Origin: Stenomitos frigidus ULC18
GTDB lineage: Bacteria > Cyanobacteriota > Cyanobacteriia > Leptolyngbyales > Leptolyngbyaceae
NCBI RefSeq assembly: GCF_003003795.1
Contig: NZ_PVWK01000160.1
Location: 62,001-126,000, forward strand
Length of the DNA: 64,000 nt
Direction of reading: 5' to 3'
Positions 6,888 through 16,264 of the stretch are shown piece by piece; position 1 is the first letter of the stretch; every line of letters starts with the position of its first letter. The translations under genes and the position numbers were made by a program. The notes beneath the pieces were generated by a model. It ran no database searches. It had not been told where the DNA came from and saw only the letters and a list, made by a program, of their open reading frames with translations.

Positions 6888-7724
6888 GTGGGGGCAGTGA
6901 CGAACGCGACGATTATTGGCTGTGGCTATGTGGGCAAAGCCGTTGCTCAACAGTGGCGATCGACGCTGACGGTGACAGCCACGACGACGACGCCCGATCG
7001 CGTGACGGAACTGTCTTCGGTAGCGCAGAACGTGCGGGTCGTCAAAGGTACTGATGAGGCGGGACTGCGATCGCTGTTGCATGACCAAGCGATCGTCCTA
7101 CTCAGTGTGGGGGCACCGCATGCCAATGCGTACGAAGAGACGTATCTGCAAACAGCGAAAACGCTGGTAGCAGTGCTGAAGGATGTGCCATCGGTGCAGC
7201 AGGTGATCTATACAGGCAGCTATGCGGTGTATGGCGATCGGCAGGGTGATTGGGTGGATGAAACAGCCAACGTTTCGCCTGCTAACGCGAACGGTGAGCT
7301 TTTGGCAGAGACAGAGCGGGTGTTGCTAAGTGCGACGAGTGAAACGCTCAAGGTCTGCGTTTTGCGACTTGGCGGCATCTATGGGCCAGGGCGTGAGTTG
7401 GTGAAGATCTTTGGACGCGCAGCAGGCACGACGCGACCGGGGAACGGCGAAGATGCTGCGAATTGGGTGCATCTGGATGACATTGTGGGCGCGATCGACT
7501 TTGCGCGCGAGCAGTCGTTAACCGGCATTTACAATCTCGTTGGCAGCGTTCCTGTCACCACAAAAGTATTGCTGGAACGAGTGTTCGCTGCTCACAGCTT
7601 GCCCAACGCTGTTTGGGATGCGTCTCAAACCAGCACCCGTCCTTACAATGCCAGAGTGTCGAATCAAACGCTACGTGATGCAGGCTATCAATTTCGCTAT
7701 CCAGAGATCGTGGAGACGGTGTAA
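6888..7724 (+). CDS. NAD-dependent epimerase/dehydratase-like (extended SDR)
   Basis: A 278-residue Rossmann-fold protein. The N-terminal ATIIGCGYVGKAVAQQW carries the GxGxxG dinucleotide-binding motif. Downstream are a YTGSYAVYGD segment with a candidate Tyr-containing active site and LRLGGIYGPGRELV, typical of YeeZ/GalE-like extended SDR proteins. Substrate unknown. Translation starts at GTG 6888 or the in-frame GTG 6897; both lie just after the rhomboid stop. bioB follows after a short gap. Confidence 0.8.
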   Translation: MGAVTNATIIGCGYVGKAVAQQWRSTLTVTATTTTPDRVTELSSVAQNVRVVKGTDEAGLRSLLHDQAIVLLSVGAPHANAYEETYLQTAKTLVAVLKDVPSVQQVIYTGSYAVYGDRQGDWVDETANVSPANANGELLAETERVLLSATSETLKVCVLRLGGIYGPGRELVKIFGRAAGTTRPGNGEDAANWVHLDDIVGAIDFAREQSLTGIYNLVGSVPVTTKVLLERVFAAHSLPNAVWDASQTSTRPYNARVSNQTLRDAGYQFRYPEIVETV

Positions 7725-7790
7725 TCTAGCGAAAGCGATCGCGCCGGGACGTTGCAATCGGCGCTCTTGCAGATATGTATGGGAGCTCTT

Positions 7791-8768
7791 ATGACGACAA
7801 CGCTGCCTCAAACTTTGACCGCTGCACAGGAATCAGTGCGTGAACGGATCGATCGCACCTATCACCAACCGCTACCCGATCTCTTATTTGAGGCACAGCG
7901 GATGCATCGTGAACACCACGATCCGCGTGCGGTGCAGCTTTGTACCCTTTGCAACATTAAAACAGGCTTGTGTCCCGAAGACTGTGGCTACTGCTCTCAA
8001 AGCGTCCACAACAAAACGGAGCTAGAGCCACAGCCGTTAGCCGATATCGAAACGGTGCTGGCTGAAGCAACAGCAGCGAAGGCGCATGGCTCCACCCGTT
8101 TTTGCATGGGTGCGGCTTGGCGAGAAGTGAAGGACGGTGCCCAGTTCGATCGCGTGCTGGAAATGGTACGTCAGGTCGCGGCGCTGCAAATGGAAGTCTG
8201 CTGCACGTTGGGCATGCTCAAGCCGCATCAGGCACAGCGTCTAAAGGAAGCGGGACTGACAGCGTATAACCATAACCTCGACACCTCGCCAGAGTACTAC
8301 GGCAAGGTGATTACCACACGCACCTATCAAGACCGACTGGAAACCATTCAGGCAGTCAGCGCAGCAGGTATTTCGGTGTGCTGTGGTGGCATTCTCGGCA
8401 TGGGTGAAGCGGTGGACGATCGCCTGTCTCTCTTGGCTGCACTGGCAGCACTCGATCCCTTACCAGAGTCGATTCCCATCAACTGTTTGGTGCCTGTTGC
8501 CGGAACGCCACTGCAAAACGTTGCGCCTGTCGACTCTATTGAGCTAGTACGCATGGTCGCCACAACGCGCGTTTTGTTTCCGAAGGCGATCGTGCGTCTC
8601 TCTGCGGGACGGCTGCAAATGAGTGATGAATTGCAAGCCCTCTGTATGCTGGCGGGTGCCAATTCTATCTTCACAGGCCCCGTACTACTGACCACGCCAA
8701 ATCCTGACAGCACTCAGGATGAGCAATTGTTGAAGCGGTTGGGAATGGTGCCGAGGGTGTTGCAGTAG
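7791..8768 (+). CDS. bioB: Biotin synthase BioB
   Basis: A 325-residue radical-SAM enzyme that inserts sulfur into dethiobiotin, the last step of biotin synthesis. The radical-SAM cluster motif CxxxCxxC is present as CPEDCGYCSQS. Other family landmarks are NIKTGLCPEDCGYC, AYNHNLDTSPEYY and RLSAGRLQMSDELQALCMLAGANSIF. The ATG at 7791 has a GGGAG-type ribosome site just upstream and matches the family start; the frame is open to an earlier ATG at 7752. No other bio gene lies nearby. Confidence 0.96.
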   Translation: MTTTLPQTLTAAQESVRERIDRTYHQPLPDLLFEAQRMHREHHDPRAVQLCTLCNIKTGLCPEDCGYCSQSVHNKTELEPQPLADIETVLAEATAAKAHGSTRFCMGAAWREVKDGAQFDRVLEMVRQVAALQMEVCCTLGMLKPHQAQRLKEAGLTAYNHNLDTSPEYYGKVITTRTYQDRLETIQAVSAAGISVCCGGILGMGEAVDDRLSLLAALAALDPLPESIPINCLVPVAGTPLQNVAPVDSIELVRMVATTRVLFPKAIVRLSAGRLQMSDELQALCMLAGANSIFTGPVLLTTPNPDSTQDEQLLKRLGMVPRVLQ

Positions 8769-8778
8769 AGAGTGGGGA

Positions 8779-8797
8779 GTGAACCTTTAAAGTTCAC
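8779..8797 (+). terminator. Hairpin after bioB
   Basis: GTGAAC and GTTCAC arms enclose a seven-base loop 11 bp after the bioB stop. No strong T-run follows, so termination is only plausible. The remaining gap to 8921 carries a short direct repeat (tgtagccactgttt / tgtagccagtgttt). Confidence 0.4.
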
Positions 8798-8921
8798 GGA
8801 TTCCTGTAGCCACTGTTTGTAGCCAGTGTTTAAAGTCCCACATCACTAGGCTCATCGTCAGCATCGAACTAGGGTAGAATTTAGTGGCTAAAAACTGCCT
8901 CTAAGGGCGTGAGGAAGCGTT

Positions 8922-9683
8922 GTGCAGAAGTCTCTTTCATCTGAGGCACCAGAGACCTTTTCGGTACTGGGTTTGCCGATTCACTTGTTGAATAACTACA
9001 CCACCTGGTTGGTCTCGCGTGCCAAACAGCAACGGGGCTGCCATGTAGTGACGCTGAATGCTGAAATGACCATGGCTGCAGAACACGATCTGCCGTTGGC
9101 TCAGATTATTCAACAAGCTGAACTGGTCATCCCTGATGGTGCTGGGATTGTGCTGTACCTGAAGCTCTATGGGCGATCGACTCAACGTCGTCCGGGGATT
9201 GAACTGGCAGAGTCGCTGTTACGCGAATTTGGACGATTGCCCTCTCTGGGTACCGTCGCGTTTTTTGGTGGGAAGCCGGATGTCATTCAAACAGCAGCAG
9301 CCATCTGGCAAGAGCGGGCACCAGGGTTGGCGATCGCGATCGTTCAGCATGGGTATCTCTCACCCGAAGACGAACCCACCTTTCTACAAACGCTGAAAGA
9401 CACTCAGCCTCGGCTGATCCTGGTTGGTCTAGGGGTGCCCCGTCAAGAATTTTGGATTGCCAAACACCGTCACCTTTGCCCAAACGCCATCTGGATTGGG
9501 GTTGGCGGCAGTTTCGACATCTGGGCGGGCGTCAAAACTCGCGCTCCCGGCTGGCTGCGAGACAATCACCTGGAATGGGTCTATCGCCTATATCAGGAGC
9601 CCTGGCGCTGGCGACGCATGTTAGCGTTACCAAAGTTCGCGTGGCGCGCGTTGGTGTATCGACTCACGCATTTTGTGCTGTAA
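8922..9683 (+). CDS. WecG/TagA/CpsF family glycosyltransferase
   Basis: A 253-residue glycosyltransferase of the GT26 family, which transfers N-acetylmannosaminuronic acid, ManNAc or similar sugars onto lipid-linked acceptors in cell-surface polysaccharide synthesis. Visible motifs: VTLNAEMTMAAEHD and VIPDGAGIVLYLKLYG (conserved PDG segment), GVPRQEFWIAKH, and NAIWIGVGGSFDIWAG. Start is GTG at 8922, with gaggaagc upstream as ribosome site. The next gene, ftsE, starts 30 bp downstream, so cotranscription is likely. Confidence 0.92.
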   Translation: MQKSLSSEAPETFSVLGLPIHLLNNYTTWLVSRAKQQRGCHVVTLNAEMTMAAEHDLPLAQIIQQAELVIPDGAGIVLYLKLYGRSTQRRPGIELAESLLREFGRLPSLGTVAFFGGKPDVIQTAAAIWQERAPGLAIAIVQHGYLSPEDEPTFLQTLKDTQPRLILVGLGVPRQEFWIAKHRHLCPNAIWIGVGGSFDIWAGVKTRAPGWLRDNHLEWVYRLYQEPWRWRRMLALPKFAWRALVYRLTHFVL

Positions 9684-9713
9684 TGAGTGGGGTTCCTCAG
9701 GCATCGTCATTTT

Positions 9714-10445
9714 ATGACCCAGGTATTTAACGGACAGCCGTCGAGCGCGACGAATCGAGCCTCACCCGCTAAGGCTGACGCGATCGTGTCCTTACAAAGC
9801 GTGAGCAAAACCTACGAGAATGGCAGTAAAGCGCTCGTAGATGTCAGCCTTGACATTAAACGCGGCGATTTTCTCTTCGTGACGGGCCCCTCCGGTTCGG
9901 GCAAGTCAACGCTGTTGAAGTTGCTCTATGGGGAAGAACGAGCCAACCAGGGTGATGTGTTGGTAGACGGTTGCAATTTGACCACCCTGCGCGGCGATCG
10001 GCTGTCTCAACTGCGCCGACGCATTGGCATTGTCTTTCAAGACTACAAACTCATTCCTCGCCGCACGGTCATGGAGAATGTGGCGTTTGTGCTGTGGGCA
10101 CAGGGGCTGCCGCGCAAAGAAATCCACCGTCGACTGCAGCCTGCACTCAAAATGGTGGGCCTCGTACACAAAGCCGATTGCTTTCCCGATCAGCTTTCAG
10201 GCGGTGAACAGCAGCGCGTCAGCATTGCGCGGGCGATCGTGAGCACGCCACCCATTCTGCTGGCTGATGAACCAACGGGCAACCTTGACCCAGACAACTC
10301 CTGGCAAGTCATCAAAATTCTCAAAAAGCTGAACTCCGTGGGCATTACAGTTATTGTGACCACCCACGATGAGAGCCTGATTCGCCTGTCCAATCATCCA
10401 ACCGTACAGTTGCGCAATGGTTATCTGTACCGTCCAAAAGGATAG
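9714..10445 (+). CDS. ftsE: Cell-division ABC ATPase FtsE
   Basis: A 243-residue ABC ATPase. Walker [10 protein letters not shown], signature LSGGEQQR, Walker [16 protein letters not shown] and the H-loop TTHDE are intact, with FtsE-like [17 protein letters not shown]. FtsE with FtsX links the divisome to peptidoglycan hydrolases. No ftsX is adjacent; it must be elsewhere. The ATG at 9714 is preferred because family similarity begins after a short, variable, polar N-terminus. A heptamer repeat tract follows. Confidence 0.9.
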   Translation: MTQVFNGQPSSATNRASPAKADAIVSLQSVSKTYENGSKALVDVSLDIKRGDFLFVTGPSGSGKSTLLKLLYGEERANQGDVLVDGCNLTTLRGDRLSQLRRRIGIVFQDYKLIPRRTVMENVAFVLWAQGLPRKEIHRRLQPALKMVGLVHKADCFPDQLSGGEQQRVSIARAIVSTPPILLADEPTGNLDPDNSWQVIKILKKLNSVGITVIVTTHDESLIRLSNHPTVQLRNGYLYRPKG

Positions 10446-10462
10446 CGTGAGGCTAAGGGAAA

Positions 10463-10631
10463 AGCGGTCAGCGGTCAGCGGTCAGTGGTCAGCTTTGGAT
10501 TTAGGAGGTAACCTGATTAATTCTATAGACACAGCAAGAGAAAATGACTCTAAAAGCAGTCAGTTCAGTGTTATGCATGGCGCTGATAGCTGATAGCTGA
10601 TAGCTGATAGCTGATAGCTGATAGCTGATAG
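10463..10631. repeat. STRR heptamer tracts
   Basis: Two heptanucleotide tandem tracts sit between ftsE and the receiver-like gene: a GCGGTCA tract at 10463-10493 and seven perfect CTGATAG units at 10583-10631. Such short tandemly repeated repetitive sequences are typical of cyanobacterial intergenic DNA. The same CTGATAG unit recurs at 12949-12976 and 13002-13029. Confidence 0.88.
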
Positions 10632-10668
10632 CTGACAACCACTCAACAGGTGCTTTCTAACAACTCTC

Positions 10669-11370
10669 ATGACGATCGACGATCTGATCAAATTGCTGCA
10701 AGTGCTGGTATCACTGGTGCAGGGACTCAGTTGGCAATTGTTGATTTTGTTTGTCCTGATCTACTTTGGTGCGCCGCTGCGGAATTTCGTCAACAATCTG
10801 GGTGAATTCACCTTTAGAGCAGGCACATCCGGGCTAGAGGCAACGGCTAAGCGGCGCATTGAGGCAGGTGTGCTGTTGGGATCAGCATCGGCATTAAAAT
10901 CTGGCGATCTGGCTGACGAGCAACCCCACCTTCCCGGAGCCGAGGAGGCGAGAGAAATTGCCACCGTGGTCAGCCAAACGCTGAAACCCAAAGTCGCGCG
11001 GCAGCTTGCCAAAGCCTCCATCCTCTGGATCGATAACAACCCTGCTGACAATGCCCACGAGATTCGATCGCTCGAAGCCTTGGGTATCGGTTTCACCCTA
11101 TGCTCGTCCATTGCTGAAGCCCTGGAGAAAATTCGGGTACTGCCCTACCACGCGATCGTCTCGGACATGCGGCAAGCGGGCAATCCTTCAGAAGGGTACG
11201 GCCTGGTACAGGAGTTGCAAAGGCTCGGCGTTAGAACTCCTGTCATCATTTACGGCAGCTCTAACGATCCCAGTTTCAAAGTAGAAGCACGCGCACATGG
11301 TGCCTTTGGTGGCACAGGCGATCCACAAGAGTTGTTTAGCCTCGTGACAATGGCAGTGCAGAGAGGATGA
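10669..11370 (+). CDS. Membrane-anchored protein with degenerate receiver domain
   Basis: A 233-residue protein. Residues about 18-40 (SWQLLILFVLIYFGAPLRNF) form one membrane helix, followed by a linker. Residues 115-233 resemble a response-regulator receiver: ASILWIDNNPADN, then YHAIVSDMRQAG with the likely phospho-acceptor Asp, and TPVIIYGSSND. The first acidic pair is reduced to Asp-Asn, and the conserved Lys near the C-terminus is replaced by GGTGDPQE, so ordinary phosphorelay function is doubtful. No kinase is adjacent. The protein at 31752-32687 has a similar N-terminal plan. Confidence 0.7.
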   Translation: MTIDDLIKLLQVLVSLVQGLSWQLLILFVLIYFGAPLRNFVNNLGEFTFRAGTSGLEATAKRRIEAGVLLGSASALKSGDLADEQPHLPGAEEAREIATVVSQTLKPKVARQLAKASILWIDNNPADNAHEIRSLEALGIGFTLCSSIAEALEKIRVLPYHAIVSDMRQAGNPSEGYGLVQELQRLGVRTPVIIYGSSNDPSFKVEARAHGAFGGTGDPQELFSLVTMAVQRG

Positions 11371-11412
11371 ATGAACGTTACGTGACCGCTACAACTGGTG
11401 CACAGAGCAAGA

Positions 11413-11604
11413 CTACTCGTACAGAGTCTCTTGTTCATCTAACTCTAGAAAAAGTTCCTCCGCATTCAAAACTAAAGATTCATCAGACAAAGGCGGAAAA
11501 TCTAAGTGAGCGGTTCGCTTCAGAATCTCTAATGCCAAATCTAATCGTGCTGAGTCTGTCAAGCGATCGAACGTATTCAAAAGTTCTTGTACTGAGGCAG
11601 TCAT
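11413..11604 (-). CDS. Small antitoxin-like protein
   Basis: A 63-residue helical acidic protein (MTASVQELLNTFDRLTDSARLDLALEILKR). The pattern resembles small antitoxin-type proteins found before PemK/MazF or RelE toxins in cyanobacteria. No toxin partner follows here: the next gene is convergent on the left. It may be an orphan antitoxin. The functional call is tentative. Confidence 0.5.
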   Translation of the reverse strand: MTASVQELLNTFDRLTDSARLDLALEILKRTAHLDFPPLSDESLVLNAEELFLELDEQETLYE

Positions 11605-11623
11605 CGCTTTTTCTTCCCACTAT

Positions 11624-12712
11624 CTACGCTGTTACTGCAGGTTCTAGACCCAGTTCTGCCATGAGCCGATCGGTATCAAAGTTTTCTGCCATCGAGTTGC
11701 AGATGTATTCGACTTTAACGGGTTCGTTGACGCGGACTTGACCAAAGGCGCGATCGACAATTTCGACGGTCGATAAGGTATCCAGATCTACCGAGAGAAT
11801 GGGAATTTCCAGATCATCGGCGCGGCTGAGAATATCAGGAGAGGGGGGCATCTGTCCTGTAAGAATGAGGCATTGCGTGGACGTTTCCAACGCCGCTAGT
11901 TGAATATCGGCGCGATCGCCGCCCGTCACAACTGCCATATTGCGGCCTTTACGGAAGTACTTGAGCGCAGAATTGACGTTCATCGCGCCGATCGTGAGGC
12001 TTTCGACCATCAGATCCAGGCGATCGGGGCGACAGAGTACTTCTGCCTTAAGTTGCTTTACCAGTTCATTGACGCTGACGCTACGCAAAAGCGCGCTGCG
12101 GGGCAATAAGCCAAAAATGGGAATGCCTCGCTTTTCCAGATACGGCTGCACCGTTGTTTTGACTTCTTCCAATCGCTCTTCAGGAATGTCGTTAATGAGC
12201 ACACCCAACAAGCGATCGCCCAAGCGTCGCCGCGCCGAAATCAATGCCCCTACAATCAGCAGCGAGTGAAAGCGTGCCACCAGGAGAATCTTGGCATTCA
12301 CCCCTTCAGCCACCTGCCGTAGTGAGAGGTCAAACAGACTTCCTTCTTCTAAATTGGCCGGACCTTCCAGTAGCACCAGGTCGGGCCCACGCATCTGGAG
12401 ATACTTTTTGAGCGCCTGTGGATAATCAATGTGATCGATGCCCTGAATGCGCTTTTGAATCGTTGCTTCATCCAGCGCCAGAATCGTTGGCTGGAGACGA
12501 TCGGCAGGCAGGTGCAGCACCTCGCCTACAAACTGCACGTCTTCTTCAACGTCAGTTGTTTCTGAGTCGCCCCAGCAGGTTCCCAGAGGTTTCCCGTAAG
12601 CGAGATCCAGCCCCTTCTCTTTCAACTGGTGAGCAATGCCAAGCACCGCTGCCGACTTCCCGCTATAGGCTTCAGTCGATCCAACTAACAAATATCTCGC
12701 GGATTTTGGCAC
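11624..12712 (-). CDS. BioD-like P-loop / DRTGG-domain protein
   Basis: A 362-residue protein related to the N-terminal half of phosphotransacetylase (Pta). Residues 5-200 form a dethiobiotin-synthetase-like P-loop domain (LLVGSTEAYSGKSA, then LVLLEGPANL). Residues 215-330 form a DRTGG domain (LTIGAMNVNSALKYF, AVVTGGDRADIQLAA). The Pta catalytic domain is absent, as in other cyanobacterial standalone members annotated phosphotransacetylase family. It is probably a nucleotide-binding regulator; the exact role is unknown. It is upstream of the small antitoxin-like gene by 19 bp. Confidence 0.85.
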   Translation of the reverse strand: MPKSARYLLVGSTEAYSGKSAAVLGIAHQLKEKGLDLAYGKPLGTCWGDSETTDVEEDVQFVGEVLHLPADRLQPTILALDEATIQKRIQGIDHIDYPQALKKYLQMRGPDLVLLEGPANLEEGSLFDLSLRQVAEGVNAKILLVARFHSLLIVGALISARRRLGDRLLGVLINDIPEERLEEVKTTVQPYLEKRGIPIFGLLPRSALLRSVSVNELVKQLKAEVLCRPDRLDLMVESLTIGAMNVNSALKYFRKGRNMAVVTGGDRADIQLAALETSTQCLILTGQMPPSPDILSRADDLEIPILSVDLDTLSTVEIVDRAFGQVRVNEPVKVEYICNSMAENFDTDRLMAELGLEPAVTA

Positions 12713-12948
12713 GCTTTCACTCCCTACGATGACTTCTAGTGATGCTCTCTACGCGTCGATCGACTGACACTGCATCCAACAGCTCATCTTCTCATTTACG
12801 CATATCCCCCATTGTACGTGATGCACTTCACGACAATTTTTTATCGAGGGATAGAGACGGCTGAGGTGGTAAGGAGGCAGAGGGGAGCAAGGGAAGCAAG
12901 GGAAGCAGAGGAGAAATCAAAACTAAGATTCAGTGTTTCAGTTCACCG

Positions 12949-13029
12949 CTGATAGCTGATAGCTGATAGCTGATAGCTTTGCTTCATTTCACCGCTGTCC
13001 GCTGATAGCTGATAGCTGATAGCTGATAG
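12949..13029. repeat. STRR heptamer tracts (CTGATAG)
   Basis: Four CTGATAG units at 12949-12976 and four more at 13002-13029, separated by 25 bp containing caccgctg. The second tract ends eight bases from the stop of the glycosyltransferase gene. The upstream stretch 12713-12948 holds purine-rich low-complexity DNA (gggagcaagggaagcaag) and no gene. Confidence 0.88.
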
Positions 13030-13036
13030 CTAATCT

Positions 13037-14047
13037 CTACAGATTCCGCCGCCGCGTCTCCGAAAAGGGCTCTCTGGTTGAGTTCATCGGCACATTTGGA
13101 CGAGCATTTGCGGTCTCGAAGCCATTCACTTCTCCCAGGACATAAGCAGGGCGATTTTTCACTTCTTCGTAAATGCGCCCAATATATTCGCCCAAAATGC
13201 CGATACTAAAAAGCTGCACAGCGCCCAGGAAGAAGATGGCAACGGCGATCGTGGCATAGCCAGTGAGCGGGGAAACGGGAGAGAAAAAGCGCCAGTAGAC
13301 AACTAAGATTGCCATCACGATCGCCATCACCGCAGCCAATAATCCTACATAGGTCGAAATACGGAGGGGCACTTTGGAGAACGAGACCAGGCCATCGATC
13401 GCCAGTGCTAGCGACTTGCGGAACGTATATTTCACATCGCCAGCAAACCGGGAATCACGCTCAAAGGGAATGGCAATTTGCCGAAAACCCAGCCACGATC
13501 GCAGCCCTCGAATGTAGCGGTTGCGCTCTGGCATTGCGTTGAGAGTATCCACAACCCGTCGATCCATCAAGCAAAAATCACCGGTGTCAAGCGGGATGTC
13601 GACATCAGCAAGCTGACGCAAGAGGCGATAGAACACATAAGCGGTCAGCCGCTTAAACCAACCTTCCCGATGGCGCTGCACTCGCTGGGCGTAGATGACG
13701 TCGTAGCCCCGCCGCCATTTTTCTGCCAGCGTCGGAATCAGTTCGGGTGGATCTTGCAAATCGGCATCAAGCACCACGATCGCCTGTCCGCGCACAAAGT
13801 TGAGCCCAGCAGTGACTGCAATTTGATGCCCAAAGTTGCGGGTAAAGCTGAGATAGCAGATGCGGTGGTCGCGATCGTGCAGGTCACGCATTAACGCCAG
13901 GGAGCGATCGTGGCTCCCATCATCCACCATCACCACCTCAACGGGCCCGTCCATGCAGTCCATCACTGCACTCAGACGACGATAGAGTTCTGGGAGCGTG
14001 GCTTCCTCATTAAACACCGGCACGATGAAAGAGTAAGTTGGCTTCAT
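13037..14047 (-). CDS. GT2 family glycosyltransferase (DPM1/GtrB-like)
   Basis: A 336-residue polyprenyl-phosphate glycosyltransferase. The GT-A domain (1-225) shows [42 protein letters not shown] (metal-binding DAD) and the acceptor region RNRYIRGL. Two C-terminal membrane helices at about 232-258 and 270-295 match the GtrB/DPM form that transfers a sugar to undecaprenyl or dolichyl phosphate. It starts four bases after the end of the TVP38 gene, so the two are an operon. Confidence 0.92.
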   Translation of the reverse strand: MKPTYSFIVPVFNEEATLPELYRRLSAVMDCMDGPVEVVMVDDGSHDRSLALMRDLHDRDHRICYLSFTRNFGHQIAVTAGLNFVRGQAIVVLDADLQDPPELIPTLAEKWRRGYDVIYAQRVQRHREGWFKRLTAYVFYRLLRQLADVDIPLDTGDFCLMDRRVVDTLNAMPERNRYIRGLRSWLGFRQIAIPFERDSRFAGDVKYTFRKSLALAIDGLVSFSKVPLRISTYVGLLAAVMAIVMAILVVYWRFFSPVSPLTGYATIAVAIFFLGAVQLFSIGILGEYIGRIYEEVKNRPAYVLGEVNGFETANARPNVPMNSTREPFSETRRRNL

Positions 14048-14050
14048 GGG

Positions 14051-14761
14051 TTATTTGTCCTGCGGATCAAGCCGCTCTGGCAATACATCAGTCGGGCGGG
14101 CATGGGCGCGCGATCGCTGGCGACGGTACCACGTAGAGCCTCCAATCAGGATACCAGTCAGCGCTAGCGCCCCCACAAGGGGCATCAAATCACCCGTTTG
14201 CACTGCTCTCAAACCAGAGCTACCCAGCAGTACGTACGGCAGAATGCCAGGAGTCGTGCCTAAGAGCGTGCCCAGTAAATAGTCTCGATAGCTGACAGAG
14301 GTGAGCCCAGCCGCAAAATTGAGCAACCCGTACGGCATGAATGGCACTAGGCGAATCGCGACCATGTAGAACAGCCCGCCGCGTCGCAATTCGGCATCCA
14401 GGGTTTGCCAACGCCCAGACAGTCTGCGAGCCACTGTTTTTTGCCCGATCGTGCGGGTAAAGGCAAAGGTCACGATCGCCGCCATCATTGCCCCTGCACT
14501 CGTCCATAGCGTTCCTAGCCAGGGCCCAAAGAGCGCTCCGCCCAACAGATTCAGTGGAGTTGATGGCATCACCAGAACGGTGGCAATCGTGTATAGCAGC
14601 ATGTAAAGCACAGGTGCCCACACGCCCGTCGATCGTAACCACTCCTGTAGCTGTGCTGGCTCGATCGCGCCCAATCGAGACACGACCAAAGCCGTTACCA
14701 CCGCACAGACAACGGTAATCAAAAAAAGACTGGTCTTAAAGTACCGCACAAAGTGAGCCAT
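14051..14761 (-). CDS. TVP38/TMEM64 (DedA-superfamily) membrane protein
   Basis: A 236-residue polytopic protein with the VTT/SNARE-associated domain. Motifs include GGALFGPWLGTLWTSAGAMMAA, FTRTIGQ and the RLVPFMPYGLLNFAAG segment characteristic of the family. Members are thought to act as lipid scramblases or flippases. It is upstream of a lipid-sugar glycosyltransferase, so a role in moving the glycolipid is reasonable but inferred. Start at ATG 14761. Confidence 0.9.
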   Translation of the reverse strand: MAHFVRYFKTSLFLITVVCAVVTALVVSRLGAIEPAQLQEWLRSTGVWAPVLYMLLYTIATVLVMPSTPLNLLGGALFGPWLGTLWTSAGAMMAAIVTFAFTRTIGQKTVARRLSGRWQTLDAELRRGGLFYMVAIRLVPFMPYGLLNFAAGLTSVSYRDYLLGTLLGTTPGILPYVLLGSSGLRAVQTGDLMPLVGALALTGILIGGSTWYRRQRSRAHARPTDVLPERLDPQDK

Positions 14762-14829
14762 GAGACAACGGACGTTGAGCTAGAGACTAGCAGCGCTCAA
14801 CCGCCAATAGTCTAACGTTCATCGATCCT

Positions 14830-16146
14830 CTACCGCCCCAACTTATTCACAATGCCTTCACAGCCACCAGGAATTGAACTGCGTGTTTTAGCGCCACCCC
14901 ACGCGCAGCAGTACTCCCGCTGTTCCGGAGACAGATGCACCGCGTCCGTAAAGTCAGCGTTTTCCACAACCGCTCCGGTATAGGCACCCGTGCGGTAATC
15001 GGGGAGTTCGGTTTTGCTGCGAGGGCTGGCAGTTTCCGCTTTGCCGTAGAAAAACCGAGTGCCATTCAAGTCTGCACCACGAAGGCTTGCCTGACAAAGA
15101 ATCGTGCCGGAAAGATTCGTTCTCACAAGATCACAGCCACTCAGATTGGCTCGAATCAAGTTCATCTCGCTCAGGTCAGTCCAGCGTAGATCAGTGTTTG
15201 ACAGGTCGGCTCCAGCCAACATCACACCCAGATCAATTACGCGCACACCATAAACGCGATCTTCTTCATAACCGCCACTACCGTCCAGAATGGCTCGTCC
15301 CAAACGTTGATCGCGTTTAAGAGGACTGAGTAGGCGGGCACGACTGAGAAAGCGAATAATTTTAGCTTTGCCACCACTGTCGACGCTGCTCAGAATCGCC
15401 GCGGTACGTCCTTCCGCGATCGCTCGTTCCTGCGGCCAATCCTCCAACAGGCCTTCATCGTCGAGCACCAGATCGGAAATGCCCTGGAAAAAACTGTCGA
15501 TCGTCTGTTGCTGGGTGATCAGGTTTTGCTGGGTGGTCAGATCTTTTTCAATCACATACTGCCGCCAGGCGATATAGAGCGCCAGCACCGCAATTAAAAT
15601 CTGCCCCACGGCACCAAACACCTCACCCAGTGCACCCACCGCATCCCAGTTTGCTTGCGCAAACAAACTGCCGAGCCAGCGATCAACTCCAATCAGCTTC
15701 AGGAGGGCAATTAGAGCGATAAACCCACCCACAAAGGCGATCGGGATGGCTGCCTCCTGGCTGGAGACCAGTTCTCTCAAAAAGGGACGCAGGAAGGGTG
15801 CCCAAAGAATACTGATGGCGGCTATGAGCGCGATCGCGGCACCCAAAAGCCCTAGCCAACTCAGATTCAGCACCAGACCCACAAGCATGATCGCGGTTGC
15901 TCCCAGCACGATCGTCGTTGCCGATAAACCGCGGGGTGCATCAAACTGATTGGCCTGGGCGATCGGTCCGGGCGTCGTAGACAGCAGTGGCGGTTGACCC
16001 GATGGAGACGTCGGAACGGCTGCCATCTGGGACAAGGCATTACTGTCTGTCCCATGACCATTACTGCTAGTCAACCTGTCTTCCGCAGAAGAAGCGGTGT
16101 CGCCGTCCGCTGCTGAAGAACTCGAACCAGAGGCCTTGGGATTCAT
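14830..16146 (-). CDS. Membrane protein with pentapeptide repeats
   Basis: About 438 residues. The N-terminal 70 residues are Ser/Gly-rich and disordered. Hydrophobic segments follow at about 80-125 and 145-170, and again near 180-200 (VFGAVGQILIAVLALYIAWRQYVIEKDL). The soluble C-terminus contains pentapeptide repeats (ADLSNTDLRWTDLSEMNLIRANLSGCDL) that form a beta-helix. The LALYIAWRQYVIEKDLTTQQNLITQQQ region resembles the helical linker of cyanobacterial pentapeptide/ion-channel-like proteins. ATG 16146 is preferred over 16161. Function unknown. Confidence 0.82.
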   Translation of the reverse strand: MNPKASGSSSSAADGDTASSAEDRLTSSNGHGTDSNALSQMAAVPTSPSGQPPLLSTTPGPIAQANQFDAPRGLSATTIVLGATAIMLVGLVLNLSWLGLLGAAIALIAAISILWAPFLRPFLRELVSSQEAAIPIAFVGGFIALIALLKLIGVDRWLGSLFAQANWDAVGALGEVFGAVGQILIAVLALYIAWRQYVIEKDLTTQQNLITQQQTIDSFFQGISDLVLDDEGLLEDWPQERAIAEGRTAAILSSVDSGGKAKIIRFLSRARLLSPLKRDQRLGRAILDGSGGYEEDRVYGVRVIDLGVMLAGADLSNTDLRWTDLSEMNLIRANLSGCDLVRTNLSGTILCQASLRGADLNGTRFFYGKAETASPRSKTELPDYRTGAYTGAVVENADFTDAVHLSPEQREYCCAWGGAKTRSSIPGGCEGIVNKLGR

Positions 16147-16264
16147 CGTCAAACGTCTCAACGTCAGGCAAATTCGCCAGTGAACTACTTTCTATTGAAT
16201 CACTTCAACTCTATCTGCTGTCACCACTCTGCCAACTTTCTAGCCACTGGCCATGAGTCTCTGG

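Noticed and set aside
10669-11370. Ordinary CheY-type response regulator
   Set aside because: The conserved Lys is missing and the acidic pocket is reduced, with an N-terminal membrane helix, so a degenerate receiver is the safer call.
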